From Pseudognaphalium luteoalbum (taxonomy: Eukaryota; Streptophyta; Magnoliopsida; Asterales; Asteraceae): a stretch of DNA of 64,000 nt. Below the pieces are notes generated by a model. The model did not search any database. It saw only the letters and a list, made by a program, of their open reading frames with translations, and had not been told where the DNA came from. This document shows, in pieces, positions 55,174 to 64,000 of the stretch. Location of the stretch: the NCBI GenBank assembly GCA_963422505.1, contig OY730194.1, forward strand, positions 89,137,886-89,201,885. The letters are read 5' to 3'. How positions within the stretch are numbered: the stretch's first letter is position 1; each line of letters begins with the position of its first letter. The position numbers were made by a program, and so were the translations under genes.

Positions 55174-57677
55174 TCAAAGGTAATCATCAAAGGTAATCAT
55201 CACCTTTCCAATTGCTTTTCGGTCCTTGATAGCAGAAAATGCAAGGTTGGCCTGCAACCAACATTTACGACAACGCGAGTATCACAAACAAAACCAAAGG
55301 TACAAGTAGTGACGGTTCTAGAAAAAAAAATTAAATTGGGGCAAAATTTTATAGTGTACATCGAGTATGGGTCATCGACACATTTTTTTTCCAAAGTATG
55401 TTAATTGAGCTAAAGTGAATTTAGTTCAACATCATATTCAAATTCTAAATTACATGGACAACATTTGAAAGGATATAAAAATAAAGTTGATGCAACAAGC
55501 TAGGGGTATAAAAAAGGATAAAAAAGTTGCAATAAAAGGTGATTGAACTTTAGACTTCTTGAACACAAGACCCACTTCTCCACCACTAGGCTAAATACAA
55601 AGATAATAATGTAATTATAAAAATTGTTTCGTATTTAATAGTTATGGGGGCAATATGCATATTACACTAAAACCTAGGAAGTTTTCTCGACTCGTAAAAA
55701 CTTAGTGGGGGCGGATGTCCACCTTTCACCCACCCTAAAATCGCCCCTGGGTACAAGTACAACCATATTTTGCTGTTAAATAATCTCAAAACAGAACATT
55801 TTTCCGACTTGATAAACTGCCTTTTGGGTACCAAAAAGGGTTACTTTTCTTATTAATTGCAGTACTCATTTTGAATTTTGAATCAAGTTACATATTTGTT
55901 GATTATATCATGCTATTTTGACATAATCAATGTATATTTCTAACATCCAACGAACGGTAAAAGACGCTGTGTCAACTCTATATGATTATCACGAGACTGT
56001 AGAAGTGATTTGAGAGAGAGTTAACTTTTTTAAAAGAGGTAGGGAAGTAAACATTTTCACCCATGATATTTGTTAATTTCACTCACTCTATGTTAAAAAC
56101 AAGCTATTATTCAATGTAATATACTAATATTCATCGAAAAGTATATAAACAATAGTAATAAAAAAAAAAAATTCCCCTCATTCCATCAAAAAACTCATTT
56201 TAATCATAACAGGTAGCATACTACATAAAGAACATTGTTCAGCAATTAACCTATTAAATTAACTCCTTCATATATACCTCTTGAAGTTTATATGTATGAG
56301 AAATATTAATGGTAATTAAGCCTCTTGCCAGCCACAATAGTAGCTCCTTTGAAGAGTCTCTAACTACACCTGGTTTTATCGCATTACAATTACCCCAGTA
56401 GACTCCATGAATCGTCCAATTCTGCACCCGAAAGAGACAGCGACACGTGGATTAAAATAAATTTATCCCAAACTGATCGATGTGACATGAATCGTTGTAC
56501 CTTAACAAGGGCTATATTAGCAGGAATAAGAGGGACTTCACCGCTCGCGAACCCTATAACCAAAATCTGGGCTCCCCATTTCAACAACTTCATGCTATCT
56601 TTAGTAAGCTCGCCTCCAACAGGATCATACAAAACATCAACTCCTTTGAGATTTCTTGTTTTCAAGAACGCCATCACACTTTCAATAACACCTTCCTTAC
56701 TTGGGTCAACAAGGTGATCAACACCCTCTGACTTTAGAACCTCTACCTTCGCGGTGCCTCTTAAGTTTCATATATACAGTCAATGAACACATTTGGCCAA
56801 AGTTATGGGCAGTACAGAATTTATATAAACATAACACACACCTTGCGACGGCTATGACAGTGGCACCAATAATCTTTCCAATTTGAACAGCTGCAAGACC
56901 AACACCTCCTGCTGCACCAAGAACTAGCAACACCTGCAGTTTGTCGATAATTGGAGTCAGGGTGGTTCAAGCTTTTGAAGGGCCTAAAGCGAATTATAAG
57001 AGGCCTTTTCAATTGTAAGAGTTCACGTGTTAATAGTTAATACTTATATTTCTAGCATATATTACACAACAATTTAGAGTAATGCGGGTCAGATAATTAA
57101 GAATGTATATATATTGTTTTTCAATCAATTAAAGTGATACCTGACCAGATTTGAGATTTGCTCTATGAACCAATGCTTGATGCGATGTTCCATACGAAAC
57201 TGGAATTGCAGCAGCACTTACCAGATCACATCCATCAGGAATTCGATACCTTCATTTTCTTCTAAGAAAGTCAGAGTTAAGTTGATCAAAGTTAACTGAG
57301 ATGCATAACATTACTAAAATGAGAACTCACAGTTCACTCTCTTCAGTAACTATAAACTGTGCGAAAGAACCAACAGCGGCAAGGGAACAAACAGGATCAC
57401 CAATTTTGAAGTTTGTGACGTTGGGACCAACAGATTCAACTACTCCAGAGTAATCAGAGCCTATAACGAAAGGCAAATCGTGTTTTACTTGGTATTTACC
57501 TTCAGCTTGAAGGTATGTGGCAAAATCCACACTAGTGGCTTTAATTCGAACTCTGACCGAAGTGGGAGATGTGAGTTTGGGAATAGGGTGAGATGTTGAG
57601 AAACTGAAAGGGGAGTTTTTCGATGGATCCGGTGGAATTGTTGGATCTCCGAGCTTCGTGCAAATCAAAGCTTCCAT
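55174..57677 (-). CDS. Quinone-oxidoreductase-like dehydrogenase, copy B, with frameshifted C terminus
   Basis: Six exons matching copy A in length and phase: 57677-57331 (347 bp), 57249-57141 (109), 56933-56842 (92), 56759-56501 (259), 56421-56278 (144), then 55251-55174. The product is 342 aa: PFVIGSDYSGVVESVGPNV, GSFAQFIVTEE, LVLGAAGGVGLAAVQIGK, YDPVGGEL. The last exon holds a 13-bp tandem duplication (55168-55180 and 55181-55193). It makes the protein end ITFDDYL, with TGA at 55174-55176. Ignoring one repeat, the frame would continue to TSSKL and the TAG at 55131-55133. So the core enzyme looks intact but the peroxisomal SKL signal is lost; a cytosolic enzyme or an early pseudogene are both possible. 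Confidence 0.9.
55309..55750. mobile_element. Mutator-like MITE in intron 5 of copy B
   Basis: 442 bp flanked by an exact 9-bp duplication GTACAAGTA (55300-55308 and 55751-55759). Short inverted ends gtgacggttctaga and the complement of ctaaaatcgcccctgg. No ORF. Intron 5 (55252-56277) is consequently about 1 kb. Confidence 0.75.
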
Positions 57678-57753
57678 CTCGTTCAATTATGTTTATAATG
57701 TCAAAGAGAGAGCGAAGGAACTAACTAATGAAATCAAAGTGCTTTACAAAGCA

Positions 57754-57765
57754 GACTATATATGG
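57754..57765 (-). promoter_or_regulatory. Probable TATA box of copy B
   Basis: On the minus strand CATATATAGTC (complement of gactatatatg) lies about 80 bp before the ATG at 57677, with a CT-rich leader between. Confidence 0.5.
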
Positions 57766-58246
57766 AGGGAAATAAATCATGCATGTATTAGTTAAGAGTA
57801 GCAAAAAACACCGCAACGCAGCGTAAAATTTAATCTATTAACAATAGTGACCCACGGTAATGTTAAGTCTTCTTTTTCGATATATTAGTTATAGTTTAGA
57901 AATTTGTCCATTTAAGTGTTTTGAATAAATATGTTTAGTGAATGAGAAAGTGAAATAATCGTTATTTACTAACATAATTATAATAATGAAATTTAGAAAA
58001 ACATGTATTTAGATGTTGAGTGTGACTTGATTCTTAAATTTTGTTCTTAAAATGTCCAAAAAATAGAAACCTAAATTGCATTATCTATACTTCTTATAAA
58101 ACATACGGCATTTTCTCTATTAAATACTTAAAATGTTATATATGCATAATGTACAACTCATAACGTTCATGCACAATACAAACTTACATGTATGGAAGTC
58201 TAATTGGCTTTCTAACTTTGTAATCAATTTATGTTTTCAATTTCAT
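57766..58246. other. Intergenic upstream of copy B
   Basis: AT-rich; no further feature supported. Confidence 0.45.
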
Positions 58247-58287
58247 TTTGGGTATTGAAGTATTGATTCAAGTGATATGTCTTCGAT

Positions 58288-58332
<45 letters not shown>

Positions 58333-58619
58333 TACTATATAATACATTTTACATTTTTTCTTTTTTAAGACCAAGTAGTGGGTCCCACTTCCTACTTATT
58401 CTCCACCAACTACACTTTTCATCAATCAAATATTAAATCTCCCCACTAAAGTCTTTTTTGATTGGTTAAATATCAAAGTGGACATTTATAGTTGGATATC
58501 CCAAAATAGTAATGTGGACATGTTAAATGGGACGGACGAAGTGCAATATGTTTTTATTTTAAAACCTTCATTCGCACCTCCACCCACCGTCACCACTTTC
58601 ACCGCTCCATTGCGCGGGT

Positions 58620-58628
58620 ATAATATTA

Positions 58629-58689
<61 letters not shown>

Positions 58690-58690
58690 T
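58620..58690. repeat. (TG)n-(AT)n-(AG)n compound microsatellite
   Basis: gtgtgtgt, then atatat, then agagag in direct succession, left of the hairpin MITE. Confidence 0.9.
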
Positions 58691-59045
58691 TGGATCAAAT
58701 AAGAGCACCTTAAAAAAAGAACCGCTAAGAACGCTTCAAATGCACAAATACTCTTGATAAAATAGTTATACTTACATCCGTACATCTCAAATATGCAAAG
58801 AAAAATAAACGCACACTTCTAAAAATGCACAAAAATTAAAAAAACGATTGATGCATGATTATCTCTATAATTGTGCATCAATCATTTTTTTTTCGATTTT
58901 TGTGCATTTTTGAAAGTTCGCATCTATTCTATTTTATTTTTCTACACATATATGAGATGTAAAATTTAATGATTTTGTTGGCTAGTTGTGCATTTACGAG
59001 GTGTTTTTAGCCGTTCTTATTTTTGAGTTGTTCTCATTGAAACCT
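58685..59045. mobile_element. Hairpin MITE flanked by microsatellites
   Basis: The left end 'aagaaccgctaagaacgctt' with 'aaatgcacaa' mirrors 'ttgtgcatttacgaggtgtt' with 'tagccgttctt' at the right. The centre (58821-58920) folds back on itself: aaaatgcacaaaaatt... against ...atttttgtgcattttt, with 'gattgatgcat' and 'atgcatcaatc'-like arms. Confidence 0.68.
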
Positions 59046-59140
59046 TACCTTATATATATATATATATATATATATCTATATATATATATATATATATATA
59101 TATTTTATCGAAGACATATCAGTTGAATCAATACTTCAAT

Positions 59141-59174
59141 ACCCACTGCATCGCGTGAGTCGTTAGCAGCTAGT
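59141..59174 (+). other. Possible Helitron 3' terminus
   Basis: acccac-tgcatcgc-gtgagt (59141-59160) can pair with one mismatch and is followed 9 nt later by CTAG (59170-59173) and T. It overlaps the right arm of the inverted repeat, so the two readings compete. Confidence 0.35.
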
Positions 59175-60442
59175 ATATAGTATATTTATAATCTATTATT
59201 AAGCATTTTGCCATTTTTGCTTTAAACTTTGTTAAGGGAATATCGGAAATCTCTAACATGACCCTGAAATTAAAGTCAACTTACCTTGATTACATCTATT
59301 TATTACTGTAGTGTGATATATACAAACATTGAAGTGAAAACTATACAAATTAACTAAGCCAAATGAAAGTGGATACAAACATTTCCATAATATTTATCGA
59401 TCTTCTATATCTCCGTATAGAGTTTAATTTAAAACGTTGAATATATAACACCAAATATTGACAACATATCAAAAACATTACAATGTTACATACGAAGTAT
59501 TTAATATGTTGTTTGTAGTTGCTCTTGACATGCTACATTTAGCAAATATCCATATTTATCCTTTCTTCAACCAATATCATATCAATACGAAAACTATTTT
59601 TTGGTTTTAAAATATAGTTGAAAAAAAGCAAGCTTTATTTGCTCACCAAACTAACACCAATTTTTTATGTATAAAGTACCGCTACGTTGTACGAGTGCTA
59701 TACTAGTAGTATATAGATATAGATATAACTATAGAAATATCAATACAGAAGCATAAATATAAATATAGATATATAGATAGATATAGATGCATGGTGAGAC
59801 ATGAAAAGGTGATTTAAACATGTGCATTGATCACTATAGTGAAACCGAAAAAGACAATGTTTAGGTTCTAGCTTATATAAATTTGTTGTTTTCCTTGTAA
59901 GTGCTGCTGATGATAGTGTTGTCCTATTTTCGGTTTTAGCCCTTACCCACGGTGTTGGGTGTGAAGCTAGTTTAACGAACCAAAAACGAGAAGAAGTTGA
60001 ACGGTGGATTTTGCCGAAGTCCTGGATCACAGCTAGGCAACAATCAATATCAACTAAAGCCTAAAGGGTCACGTTCCCCGATATGTCACACTCTCACTCT
60101 TTAGTCTTCATTGGGTCAGTCTAAAACGTTTGCTCATCATTGTGTCGCAAATTAAATATTATCTTAAGCGACATATATATGCGAACCGATCAACGTCAGT
60201 AATTAATCATCAACGTTTTACAAGGAGATTTAACCTAGGGTGTACTACGCACGCAAGAACGGAGGATAGTGAGGGCATGAGGGGTTGTGGCCCCCAAATA
60301 TCTGAGCTAGTATATGATTGTTTAGGATTATTTAAGCGAATGTGGTGTGGTTGAGTTGGTTCAGAGAAATAGTGCTCGTTACGAAGGTCGGATGAGGGTT
60401 CAAGCCTTGATTTGAACCAATTTTTCTTATGTTGTTTTATCA
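59175..60442. other. Intergenic, no recognised gene
   Basis: A 96-codon minus-strand ORF (59740-60030) has no domain that I know and runs into 'atatagatatag' low-complexity sequence; I do not call it a gene. Otherwise AT-rich. Confidence 0.45.
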
Positions 60443-60834
60443 TTGGTGTTCAAAATAGGATATCCGAATTTCAGATATTCGAAAATTTGGATAGTGGATT
60501 ATGGTATCCGAAATTCAAATCTGAAATTTCAGATATCCGAACTTCGGATATCCAATATTTCGGATACGGATATTGGATAATCCGAAATTTCTGAAAAAAA
60601 ATGAGATCGAGAATATGAGGTTTGAAGATGAGAAGAAGAATGAGAGATTAGTACCCGAGTATAAGAAATAAATCACAAAAACACTTATTTAATAAGGGTT
60701 TATGTATTTGTGTCTTTAAGTTTAGTGGTTTTCACGACAATTAAGTGGAATATTTAATTTGAGAGTTCAGAATTAAAAATAGGAAAAACACCCACTCACA
60801 TTCTATGATATTAATTGAAACGAAATACGAGTAC

Positions 60835-61535
60835 TGGTGCGCTTGGTTCAAAGTGGGGAATGAGAAAGGAAAAGGGAAAGGGTATACTAAGGGAATATTA
60901 AGCAATACAATGAGCATGCGTTAGTAATACATTTATAATTGATGTTGCTTGAGTTATAGAATTAATCAATACGAGTAAGGTGACAAATCGCGACCAGGTT
61001 GACGGGTCTAAAGTATCCAACTCGAACCCGACATGATTTGATTAACGAGTTGGCGGGTCAAATGTGCCCAACCCGAACACGATCTTAATATCAGTTAGTT
61101 GTTAATTATGCGTCAAACGGGTCAAATTTAATGGGTTACCTTTCGATTAGTGGTTTGACCCGTTAACCCAAGCCTGACTCGAAAAATTAACCGGTTGACG
61201 GGTTTCAAGTTAATTTCGGTTGGTGGAATGGTTTCACGCCAAACGGGTCAACATTCATGCTTTACTTACTTTTGGGTTGGTGAGTTGACCCGTTAACCCA
61301 AATCGTGACCCGAGTCCAACCGAAAATATTAAATGGGTTGGCGAGTATCGGGTTGACAAGTTGAGATACATATATAAATAATGGTAAGTAATGATATCCA
61401 TTACCCCCAATTTGGTGGGGAATGGGTGATTATCTACTAATGGGTAATGGAACATTGCATTATAGAATACCAAGCACCATCCATCATTACCTTTCCCATA
61501 CCCCACCCCCACATACTCCCGACCAAGCACACCCT
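60835..61535. mobile_element. Nested TIR element (ggtgcgcttggttc ends)
   Basis: The left end ggtgcgcttggttcaaagtg mirrors the right end gaccaagcacaccc; G-rich (ggggaatgagaaagg) and C-rich (cctttcccataccccacc) subterminal stretches also pair. No ORF. Confidence 0.6.
60985..61370. repeat. gacccgttaaccca array
   Basis: About ten direct and inverted copies of gggttgacgggtc / gacccgttaaccca, including 'ggttgacgggtct', 'ttgacccgttaacccaa' twice and 'aacgggtcaaa' variants. It is the core of the nested element. Confidence 0.75.
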
Positions 61536-62132
61536 TACAGTTGAAATTGAGTAGTAAAACGATTAAAGCAACACTGCAATTATAAAGAACTAGAGAGAGA
61601 GAGACTCAATTTGGGGATTATTTAAGACGCGAGTGAGATCTAAACTTGTGCGGAAAGTAGTCTGGGAGCAAATGGTGGCACCAATATATGTCCCTAGATG
61701 TTGAAAAGAAAGGCAAATTTAGGACTATTTAAGAGTTGGAACCATAAAAAATAATTATATAATAAACACACACTTTTTTCGGATATTTCGGATATCCGAA
61801 TTATCCGAAAGTTTTAGAATATACTATCCGAATCCGAAAATTTGGATATCCGACATTTCGGGTATCCGAATTTTTTAGATAATTTCAGATCGGATTTTCA
61901 GGTATGAGAGGTTTGGATTCGAATACGGATATTTTTGAACACCCCTAAATATGATGATAATATTCTTATCATAATATAGTTAAAAAATTAATAATGATGA
62001 TAAATATAAATTAGCAACCATGTTATAACAAACCATATATCTTATATAATATATTTATAGTTAAACATGTGAATAAGTTTATTATTAAAGTTTCATTATA
62101 TTATATACTTAATTTACAACACAAGTTAAAAA

Positions 62133-63463
62133 TGTATAAACTAAGGACAACTTTATTAAACAAATCGAATGCAATTACAATGCTTAAGATAAATCAAATA
62201 CAAAGTGTCTTTATATAGCAAACTAACAAAACCCTAAAAGTAATTAACGGGCCTAAACTAAACCAATAAAATATGGGCCTAAACTAATATGCTAACATCC
62301 CGTCTCAAACTCACAATGTTAAACCTTAATGCATTGACAGTTTGCTAAACAAATTTCAAATGATAATCAAAATGAAGAAAACGAAGCAAAATTAATCGAA
62401 TGCGAAACCAAGCCAATCCAATGCAAAACCATATCCAATACAATGTGAAACCAATGCCAATGCAAAACCAATGCCAATACCAATACGAAACCAAATCAAT
62501 GCGAAGTCGAAACCATTCCAATGCGAAGTCGAGCCAAAAAAGTATCAATGCAAAATCAAAACAAACTGAACTAGAGCCGTACATAACCGAAACACAACCA
62601 AAGTGATATCGTGAGCTAAAGCCAAACATTGTTGAACCGAACAAAAACTAATTATCGAACCAAAGTCGATCCAAAATTGTAAGGAAGCAAACAAACTAAA
62701 CCAATAACCTCCAAAACAAACCCTTAAACAAAACAAAGCAACCAATTCATTGAAATAGCGCCAACCAATAACTGATAAACCGAACCAAACGAAAACCGAA
62801 CACATTCAAAAAATTCAGCAAATCAACAGGTACTTCGACAATGTGTATTTTTCAAACGATAAATCTAATCAAAAATCCGAACGGTCAAATCATGTAACTA
62901 TGTGTTATGAACCCACATTCCAAATATTATGACGATCCAACGGCTAACGAATTCGGTACATCAATTCTTCTAAAACTGCGCAGAAAGTGACGAACGAAAA
63001 CTGCAACAACTTCAACTAATTGCTGGAAGTTTATCAATACTCAGAAGACAAATCCGAATAGTCAAAACCTACATCTGTATTGTAGAAGCTACAGTACAAA
63101 ATTTAGGGCAATCCAACGGCTAACAAATCTCTGATTGTAATTATCCTACAGTTGCACAAATTATGACGAATCTAAAACTAAAACAACGAAAAACTAACGA
63201 ACTCAAACCTAAACGGGATCCCTCTGGATCGCCAACAAATTAGTCAATGACCGGAGGATGACTAACTCACAATATCTTTTACCTAAAGCTCTGATACCAT
63301 GTAGAAACTAAGGACAACTTTATTAAACAAATCAAATGCAATTATAATGCTTAATAAAAATCAAATACAAAGTGTCTTAAATAGCAAACTAACAAAACCC
63401 TAAAAGTAATTAACGGGCCTAAACTAAACCAATAAAATATGGGCCTAAACTAATATGCTAAAA
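62133..63463 (-). mobile_element. TRIM-like short LTR retrotransposon, non-coding
   Basis: Direct repeats of about 165 bp at 62133-62297 and 63300-63463 (actaaggacaactttattaa, 'acgggcctaaactaaacca'). The minus-strand primer site tggtatcagagc (complement of 63288-63299) abuts the right LTR. The internal 1.0 kb has no ORF, but holds a 'ccaatgcaaaacc' array (62395-62540) and two diverged units with 'atccaacggctaac' (62938 and 63111). Small size, LTRs under 250 bp and no genes define TRIM-type elements. A TSD is obscured by A-runs. Confidence 0.82.
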
Positions 63464-63737
63464 AAACATATTAATAAGTTTGCAAATAAATACTTATTCT
63501 TTATTTTATTTGCTTAGAGTAAGAATAATCTGAAAATAGATATTTAAAACATTTTTACGTCCATACTTGTTATTACTTTCTTCTCTCGTATATGTTGATT
63601 GCAAATCTTTATATTCAATTTTTACCGTAAGTTATATATCTACCATTATTAAGCTGTGAATTGATATTTAAGACATATATCAAATATCAATTTTTATACA
63701 TAATTTATTATTGAGGTTATTGTCTGAAAATGCACTT

Positions 63738-64000
63738 AACATGTGCACGATATCAGTTGTGTGTATCAAACTTACACTAGTCATTTTTAATGTATCAAAC
63801 ATTCAAAAAGGTGTTTTATTGTATTTTGGTGACGTGTTTGCTCGTTTAAGGTGCCACGTAATATCATTAGAGTTTGACATATCATCAAAAGTTCATCAAA
63901 GTACACTACAACACCTTTTCTGAAAGTTTGATACATTAAATATATTGACGAGTGTACGTTTGATACACACAATTGATATCTTGCACAAGTTCGGTACATT
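63738..64000. mobile_element. MITE, second member of the 5679 family, at the window edge
   Basis: The left arm (gcacgatatcagttgtgtgt, 'atcaaac', 'ttcaaaaaggtgttttattg') is mirrored to the window end ('acacacaattgatatcttgc'). Arms and centre ('gtgccacgtaatatcattag') match the MITE at 5679-5867. Because of the symmetry both strands show a similar small ORF. It may extend past the window. Confidence 0.72.

Larger units (their letters stand above)
58247..59147. mobile_element. Inverted-repeat element with (TA)n inner edges
   Basis: About 48 bp at 58249-58298 (gggtattgaagtattgattc... to ...tcttcgataaaata) is repeated inverted at 59100-59147 with one or two mismatches. Each arm is followed inward by (AT)n. 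A worn Stowaway-like end (tgggacggacgaagt, near 58536) and a smaller hairpin element (58685-59045) lie inside. Confidence 0.7.
60443..61947. mobile_element. TIR element with ggatatccgaa arrays (hAT-like ends)
   Basis: The right end, read inverted, is taggggtgttcaaaaata; the left reads ttggtgttcaaaata. Both ends carry arrays of ggatatccgaa/ttcggatatcc (60460-60590 and 61775-61925), with at least eight copies per side. TAGGGGTGTTCA-type ends are seen in plant hAT elements, but no clean 8-bp TSD was found. Two more elements are nested inside. Confidence 0.65.

Noticed and set aside
59740..60030. 96-aa minus-strand ORF
   Set aside because: No known domain, ends in low-complexity sequence, no promoter or splice evidence; not enough for a gene call.
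62345..62805. Tyr/Phe/Trp-rich minus-strand ORFs
   Set aside because: Products of the ccaatgcaaaacc array in the TRIM-like element.
18930..63299. Matches to initiator tRNA at 18930, 39883 and 63288 as possible tRNA genes
   Set aside because: Only the 12-nt primer complement is present; no cloverleaf follows.
63711..63999. Two small overlapping ORFs on opposite strands with similar peptides
   Set aside because: They are translations of the two arms of one inverted-repeat MITE, not genes.

Overview
The window looks like gene-poor, repeat-rich nuclear DNA of a flowering plant. The evidence is two intron-containing copies of a plant medium-chain dehydrogenase, nested LTR retrotransposons primed by initiator tRNA-Met, a MuDR-type transposon carrying a ULP1-like protease, and many MITEs. 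The style of the retroelement proteins resembles what is annotated in daisy-family (Asteraceae) genomes. That placement is an inference from memory and was not tested. No rRNA, tRNA, CRISPR or organellar sequence was seen.

Layout. 1-10470: a broken GRF-type zinc-finger gene, then a run of TIR elements, several flanked by (TA)n microsatellites, and a pyrimidine-rich minisatellite. 10771-13882 (minus): copy A, an intact six-exon, 349-aa quinone-oxidoreductase-like protein ending in the peroxisomal signal SKL. 14000-17500: AT-rich spacer with MITEs. 17528-42854: a three-level stack of LTR elements. Element B (copia type, minus strand, gag only, TSD GAAGT) was entered by element A (copia, Sirevirus-like, plus strand, 17.8 kb, TSD TATCA). 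A in turn holds solo LTR C1 (TSD TTAAT), and a second solo LTR of the same family, C2, sits in the right LTR of B. 42922-53795: a 10.9-kb MULE with exact 9-bp TSDs (TTATTAAAA), carrying a degenerate mudrA-type transposase, a degenerate ULP1/DUF1985 gene and an unknown plus-strand ORF. 55174-57677 (minus): copy B of the dehydrogenase, whose last exon has a 13-bp tandem duplication that shifts the frame and removes SKL. 58247-64000: more inverted-repeat elements, a triple-nested TIR element and a short TRIM-like LTR element.

The only genes that look like host genes are the two dehydrogenase copies, same strand and same exon phases. They are most simply an old local duplication now about 41 kb apart, with most of the spacer made of the LTR stack and the MULE.

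Most striking: element A carries, downstream of pol, a five-exon ORF of about 1,076 codons with canonical GT-AG introns in the sense of the genomic RNA. Many unrelated elements here also carry their own array of one short palindromic motif, and two LTRs of one family carry different arrays at the corresponding place.
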